In this document: in pieces, positions 45,944-55,285 of the stretch
How the letters are laid out: each line of letters starts with the position of its first letter
Numbering within the stretch: position 1 is the first letter of the stretch
Assembly (NCBI RefSeq): GCF_000814765.1
Contig: NZ_JWIC01000010.1
Coordinates: forward strand, 754,001-818,000
DNA from: Pseudoalteromonas luteoviolacea
GTDB taxonomy: Bacteria > Pseudomonadota > Gammaproteobacteria > Enterobacterales > Alteromonadaceae
Length of the DNA: 64,000 nt
Direction: 5' to 3'
Made by a program: the position numbers and the translations under genes
The notes under the pieces: generated by a model
Database searches by the model: none
Told to the model about the DNA's origin: nothing
Seen by the model: the letters and a program-made list of their open reading frames with translations, nothing else

Positions 45944-46714
45944 ATGAATGAAAAAGAATTAGCAACCCAGCTGTATCGCGCCTATTCATGGACTGTCCTT
46001 AATGAGCCCATTGAAACATCTACTGAGCGCGCATTAGAGCAAGACTCAATACTACTCATGCAAGTTGCTAAAGGCATACAGCCTGCCACAATTAGGTTAT
46101 GGGAGTGCCCTCAATCACTGATCGTCAGCCGCAAAGAAGCCAAGTTGCCGATGTTTAACGATGCCTGCGATACGCTTGCTCAATTAGACTGGCCGGTTTC
46201 AGTAAGGCAAAGTGGAGGGACAGCCGTGCCACACGGGCCGGGCATTTTAAATTTCTCGATTATTTTTGCACAAACTAAATCACAGCCTTTGGACCTCGAT
46301 ACCATTTATATCGCGTTATGTGAGCCCATTCGCAGTGCGCTGCGTAGCCTTGGCTTGCAGAGCGAATATGGTGAAACTCCTGGGGCCTATTGTGATGGTC
46401 GCTTTAATCTCAATATTGATTCACTCAAAGTGACCGGTACTGCGCAGCGAGTCGCACTGTCCCCCAACAATGAACACGGCCTTTACCGTGCCGTGTTAGC
46501 ACAGGCCATGATCATGATTGAAGCTGACCCCCACGACACCACCGCTGTCGTGAATCAGTTTTATCAACTTGCAGGTGCTGACAACCGTTACGATCCACAC
46601 GCCTCAACCAGCGTTGATAGACACCTTGCTGGCCACTACCCCACAGGGCACCTTACTCAAATACTCAGAAAAGAAATCCTCATCGCATTAGAGGAGTATA
46701 CCGCCCCTGTATAA
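45944..46714 (+). CDS. Lipoate-protein ligase A-like protein (LplA/LipB/BirA fold)
   Basis: 256 residues of the lipoyl/biotinyl ligase fold. The binding loop VRQSGGTAVPHGPG (about 87-100) corresponds to the RRxSGGG-VxH motif with the second Arg kept, and Lys162 in LKVTGTAQ matches the catalytic lysine. This supports a role in moving lipoate or octanoate onto a target protein, but the loop variation leaves open a specialised amidotransferase. Monocistronic or co-transcribed with the LysR gene. Confidence 0.8.
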   Translation: MNEKELATQLYRAYSWTVLNEPIETSTERALEQDSILLMQVAKGIQPATIRLWECPQSLIVSRKEAKLPMFNDACDTLAQLDWPVSVRQSGGTAVPHGPGILNFSIIFAQTKSQPLDLDTIYIALCEPIRSALRSLGLQSEYGETPGAYCDGRFNLNIDSLKVTGTAQRVALSPNNEHGLYRAVLAQAMIMIEADPHDTTAVVNQFYQLAGADNRYDPHASTSVDRHLAGHYPTGHLTQILRKEILIALEEYTAPV

Positions 46715-46796
46715 ATAACTTAGGCATACTCGCCTCTAAACTTCACGCCTATTTCACACCTCGGCCTGCACAGTAAAACAAAAAGGAGGCCGCTTT

Positions 46797-47504
46797 ATGT
46801 TTCACCACATCCAATACACTATCATTCTTTGCGCATATTTTTTGCTTTCAACAGCAGCTTTGGCTGCATCCAACGAACATGTCAATATGGTTGAATCCGC
46901 ACTGGAGCACTTTTCTCAAACCAATAAGCAACATTGGTCTTATACCATCCACAGTGTCGAAGTCGAAGAAGGTAACAAAACCGAACTACATGCCAAACAC
47001 CACCCCCATGAAGATACCAATCAACGCTGGCATCTGCTTAGGCTCAACGGTCAAACGCCATCACTAAAACAAGCCAAAGAATTCACACAAAAACGCGGCA
47101 ATGAAGGATTTTCAATCAGCATTAAAGAGCTGGTCAAAACGCAATCACTGACCGTCGATAAAGAAACACCACATAGCATCACTTTTAGTTACCCTGTCGA
47201 ATTGGCTGATCTTGGGAAAGATGCATTGGGGAAATTAACAGGTCGTATCCAAATAAATAAAACTAGCCATAATATTGAGTCTATTTCTGTCCACAATACG
47301 GCGTCGTTTAGCCCCGTCGCGTTAGCAGACATTCATGATTTTAAGCTCTCTATGAAATTTATAACGGTGAACGATACCATCCTTGTACAACAAACTAAAA
47401 TGGACATGCGGGGTACCTTTTCTTTTTTCATCGATATAGAAGAAACCTCCACCGTCACCTTTAGTGACTACCAATACCGGCCATTCGCTAAACACAAAAA
47501 ATAA
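46797..47504 (+). CDS. Secreted protein of unknown function
   Basis: 235 residues. Signal peptide 1 to about 23 (FLLSTAALAA-SN), with strong GGAGG eight bases before ATG 46797. The mature part is beta-rich with long amphipathic strands (ITFSYPVELADLGKDALGKL, FKLSMKFITVNDTILVQQ), reminiscent of outer-membrane lipoprotein-sorting-like folds, though I cannot name the family. Periplasmic location is predicted. No partner genes are obvious. Confidence 0.7.
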   Translation: MFHHIQYTIILCAYFLLSTAALAASNEHVNMVESALEHFSQTNKQHWSYTIHSVEVEEGNKTELHAKHHPHEDTNQRWHLLRLNGQTPSLKQAKEFTQKRGNEGFSISIKELVKTQSLTVDKETPHSITFSYPVELADLGKDALGKLTGRIQINKTSHNIESISVHNTASFSPVALADIHDFKLSMKFITVNDTILVQQTKMDMRGTFSFFIDIEETSTVTFSDYQYRPFAKHKK

Positions 47505-47716
47505 GCTTAATTTTCATGACCATAATCATCTATTGAAACTCTATCATCTAAAATAATAGGTAAATGTTAAGACGCGAATCCTCTCAGCGACGCATACTCT
47601 AATTACGCCGTGCACCCGAGTGACATGTATATGCAACGATTGAAATCATGAGTCAATTGTGTGCAGATAAAAAAACGCTTTTAGGGTGCATTAACCATCT
47701 TGCATGAGGATTAATA

Positions 47717-48349
47717 ATGACAACACGCAATCGCCGTCACTTTATTCGTAATTTAACGCTGGGCTCACTGGCTGGCTTACTTGGCACACAAGTACAAGCC
47801 CGCACGGTCACCCCAAGGGAAATGGAGGGGCCTTATTACCCAATAACACCACAAAAAGACAAAGACGCTGATTTAACTCAAGTGGCAGGTAAAATAGGCA
47901 AAGCCAAAGGCACCGTCATCGAGATATTTGGCCAAGTGTTTGACAACGATGGTAATGCACTTGAAGACGTCACTGTCGATCTGTGGCAAGCCAATAGCTT
48001 TGGTAGATACCATCACCCCCATGACCGCAGTGATGCTCCCATTGACGAACACTTTCAAGCCTGGGCAATTATACAAACAAAAGCACAGGGACACTTTCGC
48101 TTCAAAACGGTTTTTCCTGGAGCTTACCCGCTCAATGCATCACAACAAAGAACCCCGCATATTCACCTTAAAATTTCAAAAAAAGGCTATCATTCACTGC
48201 TGACACAAATGTACTTCCCAGACCATCCACTCAATCAGTCTGATGGTTTATTTAACAGCAAAACCGCTGTAGAACAAACCTTAATGACCGCTAAAAAAAC
48301 CACCGCTGCCAACCAGTATCGCTACGATATTGTGTTGCAAAAAGTATAA
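47717..48349 (+). CDS. TAT-exported intradiol ring-cleavage dioxygenase-like protein
   Basis: 210 residues. The N-terminus NRRHFIRNLTLGSLAGLLG is a twin-arginine-type signal, so export of a folded metalloprotein is likely. The catechol/protocatechuate-dioxygenase-like beta sandwich has Fe(III) ligands in order: Tyr98 (GRYHHP), Tyr137 (PGAYP), His148 and His150 (RTPHIHLKI). The protein starts with the family EGPYYP motif. Exported intradiol enzymes are known in several bacteria; the substrate could be a catechol or siderophore-like phenol (inference). Confidence 0.85.
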   Translation: MTTRNRRHFIRNLTLGSLAGLLGTQVQARTVTPREMEGPYYPITPQKDKDADLTQVAGKIGKAKGTVIEIFGQVFDNDGNALEDVTVDLWQANSFGRYHHPHDRSDAPIDEHFQAWAIIQTKAQGHFRFKTVFPGAYPLNASQQRTPHIHLKISKKGYHSLLTQMYFPDHPLNQSDGLFNSKTAVEQTLMTAKKTTAANQYRYDIVLQKV

Positions 48350-48478
48350 CTTCAACGCTTACCTGTACAACTAATGTGACCTTAAAGCGCTGTCAATAAA
48401 AGTGTCATAAGGTCATGTTAGCGTTAACTTATTGCCAAAAAGCATCCCGTTTTAGGCTTAGTATAAGTAGTTTGAAGT

Positions 48479-49264
48479 ATGCAAAACGTCATAGATATTC
48501 ACTGGTGGCAACTGGTGCTGTTTAGTCTCACTCTGATCATTCCCTATTATATTAATCAGCACTATCAGCTTGGTTTATTAAAAGAAACCATTATTAGCCT
48601 AACAAGAATGACATTACAGCTGATCCTAATCGGGATTTATCTCGAGCTGCTATTTGAACTCAACAGTGTTTGGATTAATTTAGCATGGATGTTTGCCATG
48701 GTATTGGTGGGAGGCAGTGCCATCATCAATAAAGTACAATTTCCAAAACGCATTGTCTTGTTGCCAATTATCCTCAGCTTGGTTGCTGGGCTCATTCCAT
48801 TAATGGCCATCTTAATTTTTGGCATCATACAACCTGACCCTTTTTATCATGCCCGCTATGTGATCCCACTAGCGGGCATGCTGCTTGGCAATAGCATATC
48901 CAGTAATATCATTTGTTTACAAAGCTACTACAGTGCACTGCAAGAACGCTGGCCAGAATATCAAGCAGCTTTAGCACTGGGCGCCTCACCAAGCGATGCG
49001 ACAAAGCCATTCGTACAAGATGCTCTAAACAAAGCGCTTTCACCAATACTTGCCACCATGGCCACGACAGGCTTGGTCACAATCCCAGGTATGATGACAG
49101 GACAAATACTCGGGGGTGCATCCCCTATCGTGGCAATTAAATATCAGCTTATGATTATGCTGGCCATCTTTGTCATGATGAGCATAACGATTACGGTCAG
49201 TTTATGGTTGGTTGCCAAACGCAGCATTTCTGTAGAAGGTAAGCCACAAGTGAGCCTAGCTTAA
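48479..49264 (+). CDS. FetB/UPF0014-family iron-export permease-like protein
   Basis: 261 residues with about seven membrane helices and the UPF0014 signature (RMTLQLILIGIYL, MLLGNSISS, ALALGASPSDATKPFVQDALNKALSPIL, TTGLVTIPGMMTGQILGGASP). In E. coli FetB pairs with the ATPase FetA to export iron. Here no ATPase gene is beside it, so the partner must lie elsewhere or the gene is an orphan. A terminator follows. Confidence 0.85.
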   Translation: MQNVIDIHWWQLVLFSLTLIIPYYINQHYQLGLLKETIISLTRMTLQLILIGIYLELLFELNSVWINLAWMFAMVLVGGSAIINKVQFPKRIVLLPIILSLVAGLIPLMAILIFGIIQPDPFYHARYVIPLAGMLLGNSISSNIICLQSYYSALQERWPEYQAALALGASPSDATKPFVQDALNKALSPILATMATTGLVTIPGMMTGQILGGASPIVAIKYQLMIMLAIFVMMSITITVSLWLVAKRSISVEGKPQVSLA

Positions 49265-49267
49265 GAC

Positions 49268-49288
49268 AGGGCAGCAAAGCGCTGCCCT
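49268..49288. terminator. Terminator between FetB-like and S9 peptidase genes
   Basis: Stem AGGGCAGC (49268-49275) / GCTGCCCT (49281-49288), four bases after the FetB-like stop. It separates two convergent genes. Confidence 0.65.
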
Positions 49289-49297
49289 AGTGTGGTG

Positions 49298-51355
49298 TTA
49301 TTTATCCGCTTCTCGATATTTTTCAAACCAAGCAATGATGTTACCCACTTTTTGGATTAAATTACTCGGTCTTGCAGCGATACCATGCCCCGCTTTAGGA
49401 ATACGTACCATGGCAGTTTCTACGTTGCGCAGCTGAAGAGCTTGATAATATTGTTCCGTTTCGCTCATCGGTGTACGGTAATCATTTTCGCCTGTCAGTA
49501 GCATGGTCGGTGTTTTTACATTACCCACTAGTGACAATGGCGAATGCTTCCATAAATGCTCGGTGGCCTCCCACGGCATGCCCGGCATCCAGTACTTCGT
49601 ATAATAATTATATGCATCTGCTGTCAGTGCAAAGCTTATCCAGTTAATCACCGGCTTTGCAACCACAGCGGCCTTGAAACGATCTGTATTGCCCACGATC
49701 CAAGCGGTCAAGACGCCACCACCAGAGCCACCTGTGACAAATAAGTTATCGTCATCAACAAACTTTTTCGCCACCATACCATCTACAACATCCATCAAAT
49801 CATTATAATCTTGCGATGGGTAATTATGATGAATTAGATTTGCAAACTCCTGACCATAAGATGTGCTGCCTCGTGGGTTCGCCCAAACCACAACATAACC
49901 TTTAGATGCCATAAGCTGTACTTCTGTGCTGTAATTTGGCCCATAGGCAGTGTGGGGCCCACCATGAATTTCCAAAATCATTGGGTATTTTTTAGAGGCA
50001 TCAAAATTTGGCGGAAGCGCATACCAAGCTTGAATATCGCGACCATCCACGGATGATTTCACGGTGATTGGTTCAACCTGAGCGATATTTTTATGCCCCA
50101 ATAAATCTGCATTTAAATCCGTTAACGACGTTACTTTCTGACGCTTATCAACCAGCGCCAGATCTGCAGGTCGCTCAGTGCTTGCCGTTGTCACAACCAA
50201 GCGGCCACTTCCGGCAACAGCAAATTGTCCTGATGTGTATGGGCGCCCGAGTGATTGACCACCTAATTGAGCCAACTTTTCGGTAACTTTGCCTTTTAAG
50301 GTCACGTGACCCACATATTTTTGACCATGATCATCATAGCTAAAATACAGCCCTCGCCCTTTTTTATCCCACTGATGTGAGCTGATTGGACGATCTAAGG
50401 ATGCAGTTAAGTTGACGGCATTTTTACCATCGAGATCCATCATATAAATATCAAAATTTTGACTTGATAAGCGTTTATTCTCATAGGCTAAATAAGCGAT
50501 CTTATCCCTTTGATGGTTTATTTTTGGCGCGTATTCTGGACCATCCACATCGGTGATTTGGGTGATCTGCCGATCAGCAATATCAACGCGATAAATATCA
50601 GACTGACGGGGTTTAGTTTGCCAGTCATCATGACGATTAGCATTAAAATACAAAGACTTGCCATCTTCACTCCAAGTGATAGATGATCTATGATGAAACG
50701 CACCTTGGGTTAATTGGCGTGGTGTGCCCCCTTCAGAAGGGACCACATAGACATGGTGATAACCTGGCTTGACAAAACCTCCGCCATCGCGCTTATAAAC
50801 CATCTCATCGATATAAGTCGCATTACCCGCCCACTGAGCACCTTTTGGCATTTTTGGCATTTCTTTAAAAATCCCACTTTTACTCTGTGGTTTAAACATC
50901 GTAAATGCAATCCACTTGCCATCTGGTGACCAACTAATGTTCGCCACACTCTGATGCACATTGGTCACACGAGCTGTTTGCCCTGACTCTAACCAACGCA
51001 CATATAACTGGTTATCGCCTTCTACATTTGTAATGTACGCTAACCGCTTTCCATCTGGTGAATATTTTGCACTGCGAAACTGATTTATGCCAGACAGAAC
51101 AGGTTGGTGTGTTTTCGTTTTTAAGTCTACTTCCCACAAGTTTATCCGCGTACTGTCAGCCATGATATCCATAGCTCTGCGCTCATAAATAACCTTATAG
51201 CCATCTGGGTGAACTTCTGGCGCTGCGGCGTATTCTATATTAAATACATCTTCATACTGCCATATATCATCGGCATCAATGTCATTCGCTAACGCAGGCA
51301 AAGCAAGCATTTGAGCGCCTAGCATTGTCATTATTAGCATGTTTTTATTTTTCAT
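49298..51355 (-). CDS. Secreted S9-family peptidase (acylaminoacyl/dipeptidyl peptidase-like), second copy
   Basis: 685 residues, paralogous to the S9 peptidase at 16251 over the whole length. Signal peptide 1 to about 23 (ALPALA-ND). Beta-propeller at about 35-410 (WSPDGKWIAF, WSEDGKSLYF), then the hydrolase domain: Ser544 in GGSGGG, Asp in GENDYRTP near 625, His in KAGHG near 658. Divergent from a GG-leader peptide gene 323 bases away, repeating the arrangement at the other locus. A role in processing that peptide or other short peptides in the periplasm is inferred. Confidence 0.9.
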   Translation of the reverse strand: MKNKNMLIMTMLGAQMLALPALANDIDADDIWQYEDVFNIEYAAAPEVHPDGYKVIYERRAMDIMADSTRINLWEVDLKTKTHQPVLSGINQFRSAKYSPDGKRLAYITNVEGDNQLYVRWLESGQTARVTNVHQSVANISWSPDGKWIAFTMFKPQSKSGIFKEMPKMPKGAQWAGNATYIDEMVYKRDGGGFVKPGYHHVYVVPSEGGTPRQLTQGAFHHRSSITWSEDGKSLYFNANRHDDWQTKPRQSDIYRVDIADRQITQITDVDGPEYAPKINHQRDKIAYLAYENKRLSSQNFDIYMMDLDGKNAVNLTASLDRPISSHQWDKKGRGLYFSYDDHGQKYVGHVTLKGKVTEKLAQLGGQSLGRPYTSGQFAVAGSGRLVVTTASTERPADLALVDKRQKVTSLTDLNADLLGHKNIAQVEPITVKSSVDGRDIQAWYALPPNFDASKKYPMILEIHGGPHTAYGPNYSTEVQLMASKGYVVVWANPRGSTSYGQEFANLIHHNYPSQDYNDLMDVVDGMVAKKFVDDDNLFVTGGSGGGVLTAWIVGNTDRFKAAVVAKPVINWISFALTADAYNYYTKYWMPGMPWEATEHLWKHSPLSLVGNVKTPTMLLTGENDYRTPMSETEQYYQALQLRNVETAMVRIPKAGHGIAARPSNLIQKVGNIIAWFEKYREADK

Positions 51356-51678
51356 GTTCAGACTCTTAATGTTGAACTCATCACGGTAACACCATGTAGG
51401 CCATATACGTTCAAACGCGATAAGTTTTGTTATGTTATATCAATTTCATCACCAACTCTAAGATGCCTTAAACCAGCGGGTGATTCAAAGCAACTGCGAC
51501 TAATTACCATCACACTCGATGACTTGGCCTATTAACACCATGATGAGACTGTGATGAACGTTGCAATCCGTGTACCAAATAAGCTTAAAGTGTGACTATC
51601 AAAAAATTGCAATTGACTGCTTATGGTGAAATTGTGACTCTAATCAAGCAGTACAAAAAACAAACAAAAGGATATAAC
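51356..51678. other. Divergent control region between the second S9 peptidase and peptide genes
   Basis: 323 bases. No gene seen; an open frame from 51592 merges with the peptide reading but begins without a ribosome site. An inverted repeat ACTGCTT / AAGCAGT flanks AT-rich sequence near 51617-51653, close to the peptide start. No strong similarity to the control region at the other locus was found by eye. Confidence 0.4.
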
Positions 51679-51885
51679 ATGAAATTAAAACTCAACAAGA
51701 AAGGCATAAAGCAGCTTAGCGAAAAGCGCATTGATTCAGATGTCACTAAACAAGTGGGCGGTGGCGCAATTGCATCTAAAGATTATTGGTGTCAATCTGG
51801 ACAAATGCCATGCTGGACAAATGGCCCATGTATCACGACCCCTTATAAGGGCTGTAACAGCAACAGTTGGTGTCAAAGCCACTAA
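51679..51885 (+). CDS. Small RiPP-like precursor peptide (GGG leader, five-Cys core)
   Basis: 68 residues. AAAGGA lies about seven bases before ATG 51679. The leader MKLKLNKKGIKQLS...TKQVGGG matches the peptide at 15713 and resembles GG-type leaders of lanthipeptide-like precursors. The core (AIASKDYWCQS onward) has five Cys (YWC, MPC, GPC, KGC, SWC) and many Ser, Thr and Asn, with repeated W-C and P-C contexts; thioether or disulfide rings are possible. No LanB/LanC/LanM or radical-SAM enzyme is nearby. Head-to-head with an S9 peptidase; a terminator follows. Confidence 0.8.
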   Translation: MKLKLNKKGIKQLSEKRIDSDVTKQVGGGAIASKDYWCQSGQMPCWTNGPCITTPYKGCNSNSWCQSH

Positions 51886-51910
51886 CCTCTGACAGATTCC
51901 CCTTTTAACA

Positions 51911-51936
51911 AATGCCGATATGCGTTGTACGGCATT
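51911..51936. terminator. Terminator after the second peptide gene
   Basis: Stem AATGCCG (51911-51917) / CGGCATT (51930-51936) followed by GATATTTA, 25 bases after the peptide stop and before the convergent TPR gene end. Confidence 0.55.
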
Positions 51937-51972
51937 GATATTTACTGTCGCGTTTTATACTGCAACAGCTGC

Positions 51973-52974
51973 TTACCAATCACAGCGCGCCACTTTTTCA
52001 AACCAAGGTCGATTAAATCTTTTCGCTTTTGGCTTACTCAAGGCTGGTATTGAGATATCCATGCCCGCTGTTAAATGCGTCGACACCAAGGCCCGAATTC
52101 TGTCATCATCTAGTTGCTCGAAAGCCGCCATTAACTGCGCTTTTTCACCTCGCGTTAAAGGCTCTCCATGCATGTGTTTAAAGCGTGTATTGAGCCACAA
52201 AAGGAGTGCTTGTTTAGCTGTATTTGGAAAAGCGAGCGCCAATGTTTCGGTCGGGCTATACAACCTTTGAAAATTAACCCACTGTTGCTGGATCACAAAA
52301 ACAAACAACAAATTCACACCCGCTGATATTTGCCCGGAACGTTTATCAATATTTTGATAACCAGCCAGCGCCGCTCTAAAATGCCGCTCAGCTTGCCCAA
52401 TATTGCCTTCTTCCAACGCTATCATACCTTGATTATTTTCTATGATGGCCAACAAGTTTTTTCTATCTGCGATACGCGCAAGCTGCTTAGCTTTTGCATA
52501 CAGGGCTTTGGCTTTTTCTAACTCATCAAGTTGCCTTGCAAGCAAGGCAAGGCTATTGGTTATCGTCAATTTTTGCCTATCATTGATGGCATGTTTATAT
52601 GAGCATTCAAGACTAATTTGTGCATCGTGAATGTAATGATTTTTACGCAACCAGATCCCCGTTGCACTGGTGATTGAGACTAATTTATCTATAAAATAAG
52701 GGTGTTTTTGATGATGAAAAATCACTTCAAGAGAATCAATCAGTTGCTTCATATCCCCAGTAGGGACTGACGCCCGCATCGCGGCAATATGCCACCTTAA
52801 TTGCTGAACATCGCTCAGAGAGTGCAGTTTGGGTATTGCATTAAGTAGTTTTAATGACCGTGATGGGTCAACACGCAAGTAATCTTCTGCCTCCTTGAGC
52901 GTGTCATCGAGCGGTGTTGCGACTACTGATGCTGACAGCAATCCAAGCAAAATAAGTTGCATAGCTGTTCGCAC
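51973..52974 (-). CDS. Secreted TPR-repeat protein of unknown function
   Basis: 333 residues. A signal peptide covers 1 to about 19 (SASVVA-TP). The body is all-helical with TPR-type repeats; the clearest are AKALYAKAKQLARIADR and IALEEGNIGQAERHFRAALAGYQ (about 155-215). TPR domains bind partner proteins, and this one would act in the periplasm. It is convergent with the RiPP-like peptide gene, but a functional link is not evident. Confidence 0.7.
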   Translation of the reverse strand: MRTAMQLILLGLLSASVVATPLDDTLKEAEDYLRVDPSRSLKLLNAIPKLHSLSDVQQLRWHIAAMRASVPTGDMKQLIDSLEVIFHHQKHPYFIDKLVSITSATGIWLRKNHYIHDAQISLECSYKHAINDRQKLTITNSLALLARQLDELEKAKALYAKAKQLARIADRKNLLAIIENNQGMIALEEGNIGQAERHFRAALAGYQNIDKRSGQISAGVNLLFVFVIQQQWVNFQRLYSPTETLALAFPNTAKQALLLWLNTRFKHMHGEPLTRGEKAQLMAAFEQLDDDRIRALVSTHLTAGMDISIPALSKPKAKRFNRPWFEKVARCDW

Positions 52975-53067
52975 ATCACCTCTCCACTATTTTCATATTT
53001 TTAAAATATAGATAGCTGACGCACAATATTCAAAACCATCCAAGCACTACCAACCAGCAACAGCCCA

Positions 53068-53445
53068 TTAATGCGATTCATGTTGAACGTCATATACCCA
53101 TAAGATCAGCACCACAATTGGCACATTTTTAGTCACTGGGCCAAATGGATGTAACCAAAAAGACGCGTCTATCCAAGTGAGTAACAGGCTGTATATCACA
53201 ATCACACCACACTGTAGCATGCAGCATAATTTAGTGTATCGCTGTGTTAACAACCACACACCCAAACATACATCTAAGATACCACCACCATATACCGCAA
53301 CGTCCGCAAGTGTGCCCTCTATGTTCGCGCTAGCTAAAATATCAAAACCAATCTCTGGTGCAAAAAATACCGATGTAAGGCCTGTAAATATCCAGATAAA
53401 TGCCAAGCTATAACAGGCATAACAGTAAAGTTTATGCGTTTTCAT
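53068..53445 (-). CDS. DoxX-like membrane protein
   Basis: 125 residues with four hydrophobic helices (AFIWIFTGLTSVFFAP, GGGILDVCLGVWLLT, CGVIVIYSLLLTWID, VPIVVLILWVYDVQ), as in the DoxX-like family. It is the last gene of a three-gene operon with a DUF2269-like gene (2-base gap) and a saccharopine-dehydrogenase-like gene. The same trio recurs in other bacteria; its job is unknown, perhaps a membrane redox or lipid-related step. Confidence 0.72.
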   Translation of the reverse strand: MKTHKLYCYACYSLAFIWIFTGLTSVFFAPEIGFDILASANIEGTLADVAVYGGGILDVCLGVWLLTQRYTKLCCMLQCGVIVIYSLLLTWIDASFWLHPFGPVTKNVPIVVLILWVYDVQHESH

Positions 53446-53447
53446 TG

Positions 53448-53921
53448 CTATACCACCGATAAAGGCTTAAACACCATAAGAACAAGCAAAATCAAAATCG
53501 CAGCAAACGCAGGGATACCCAGTAAAGTCCACCGTCGCATCAAATGTTTAAACTCAACCGAGACTTCACCTTGCTGTTGATCTATAGCGGCTAACGCACG
53601 CAAGCGATATTGTATTTTCAAAACAGGAAGCCAGCACAGCCCGATAAATGTAAATAACCCAGCAACCGTTAAAAACCATGGCGATTGAAATGAATAACCG
53701 AGTAAATGCATCAAATATAAGCCACTGACAATTTGTATAATCACCGCAGGGGTTGTAAAAAACCAATCACCCAATACCACATGCCGAGTGGTAATATAAA
53801 TCGCTTGGGGGTTATTAGAGCGGTTCGCCATAAACATAAAAAAAGCAATGCCTGCCCCAGTTCCCATGACGACAATCGCCGCCAAAATATGAATAAACTT
53901 AGCAATAAAATAAGGCTCCAT
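53448..53921 (-). CDS. DUF2269-family membrane protein
   Basis: 157 residues with four membrane helices and conserved His and Gly positions (KFIHILAAIVVMGTGAGIAFF, RHVVLGDWFFTTPAVIIQIVSG, RRWTLLGIPAFAAILILLVL), fitting DUF2269. The start codon overlaps the stop of the upstream saccharopine-dehydrogenase-like gene by one base (TAATG), showing translational coupling; the DoxX-like gene follows two bases later. Confidence 0.78.
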   Translation of the reverse strand: MEPYFIAKFIHILAAIVVMGTGAGIAFFMFMANRSNNPQAIYITTRHVVLGDWFFTTPAVIIQIVSGLYLMHLLGYSFQSPWFLTVAGLFTFIGLCWLPVLKIQYRLRALAAIDQQQGEVSVEFKHLMRRWTLLGIPAFAAILILLVLMVFKPLSVV

Positions 53922-55048
53922 TATCTGCCCACCTGCGTTTTTTGGTATATCTCAAATGATTCAAAAAACGGTTCAAATTCAGTCAATTGCAACAAGCCAG
54001 AGCATGGTAATGCACCACTTTGCGTCAGCGTGCCAGCAAGTAATTTTTCCGCGAGGATAATAGTTGAGAGCGTGGGGATATAAGGCCCTTGTCCGTTGGG
54101 CGCGTACAGGCGCCAAATCACTTTGTGTGGCTGTGCATCAGTATCTATGCCAGCCATCGCGACCTCCATTGCGCCAATATCACTGCCAAAACGCAAAAAG
54201 CAATTACTGAGCGCATCTAGTTGCTTCGCAAGTGGTGACCAATTTTTCACTACCCGCCACTTTACCAGTGCCGCCATGCCGACCATACCCCAGTGCAGTA
54301 AAGGCAGTTCCAAACCGGCTTTAAAGCTCACTCGTTCGGTCACATTGTATTGGTTGGGAAACAACGCTAAATCTGGCACATCGACATTGGCCAATAAGCG
54401 ACGTTTGGCAATATCACCAAAGTCGTGATTGTGCGCATCCATCCAGCCATAGACTGGCTGCCACTTTCCTGCTTTAAACACCTCAAAAGGATGACCCGTA
54501 TAAGTCAGGATAGCCTCAATCGTTGCCACCCCTCTCTGCGCTTGGTTGCCTGGTGCAATCGCAATATCAATGGTCTCAATGCGCTCAAAATCCCCGCAGT
54601 AGTGATCAATCACTGCAGAAGATAACCCAGGTACTGAGCTGGCACCGCTGATAATCAGCACCCCCTTTTTGCTCGCAGCACAATCTAGTGTGCTGATGTC
54701 ACACACAAATCGCCTATCATCCGCTAAGTCAATATAATGCGCACCAGCCTCAATACATGCGTTTGGTACCGTGTAACCCTGACCTTGATAAGGACCACTG
54801 GTGTGGATCACCATAAATGGGGCTTGATCTGCAAGCTGTTTGGCAAAGTCATTAGCATGGATATCTACCTGCCAAGGCTCTATAACAGCCCGAGCGTTAG
54901 GCACTATGCGTTCAATACACTGCTGAGCTTTTACTTTGCTTCTCCCTGCAATGACTAAAGTAATGTCGTGATGTTTCAAAGACTCAGCGATGCGCCTGCC
55001 GAAATTCCCATAGCCACCGAGTATAATAACCTTGTTTGACACTCGCAC
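53921..55048 (-). CDS. Saccharopine dehydrogenase NADP-binding family protein
   Basis: 375 residues. Rossmann fold at the N-terminus (VIILGGYGNFGRRIAESL) followed by DITLVIAGRSKVKAQQC and DLADDRRFVCDISTLD, then a substrate domain. The family includes saccharopine dehydrogenases and unrelated reductases. First gene of the operon with DUF2269 and DoxX-like genes, so it probably works on a membrane-associated substrate (inference) rather than in lysine metabolism. Confidence 0.85.
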   Translation of the reverse strand: MRVSNKVIILGGYGNFGRRIAESLKHHDITLVIAGRSKVKAQQCIERIVPNARAVIEPWQVDIHANDFAKQLADQAPFMVIHTSGPYQGQGYTVPNACIEAGAHYIDLADDRRFVCDISTLDCAASKKGVLIISGASSVPGLSSAVIDHYCGDFERIETIDIAIAPGNQAQRGVATIEAILTYTGHPFEVFKAGKWQPVYGWMDAHNHDFGDIAKRRLLANVDVPDLALFPNQYNVTERVSFKAGLELPLLHWGMVGMAALVKWRVVKNWSPLAKQLDALSNCFLRFGSDIGAMEVAMAGIDTDAQPHKVIWRLYAPNGQGPYIPTLSTIILAEKLLAGTLTQSGALPCSGLLQLTEFEPFFESFEIYQKTQVGR

Positions 55049-55285
55049 TCCTCAAAAATCCAATTTTAAATATCAGCAGTTTATCTTTTTATAATTCACA
55101 AACAGTCGGTATTTTTACCCTCTAATACATACTCAATGTACCTAAAATATCAATCCTGATAAAGGCTTAAATGGGTCAATGCCGCGCTTTTCTCACAGTC
55201 AGAAAAAAACCTCTCAATTCACATTGCAATGCCTTAAAACACGACTACACTTGCTTTGATTTTAATCAGGACAAGGAGTTATTTA

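Noticed and set aside
51592..51678. N-terminal extension of the second RiPP-like peptide
   Set aside because: It starts at GTG without a ribosome site; ATG 51679 has AAAGGA and aligns with the first peptide.
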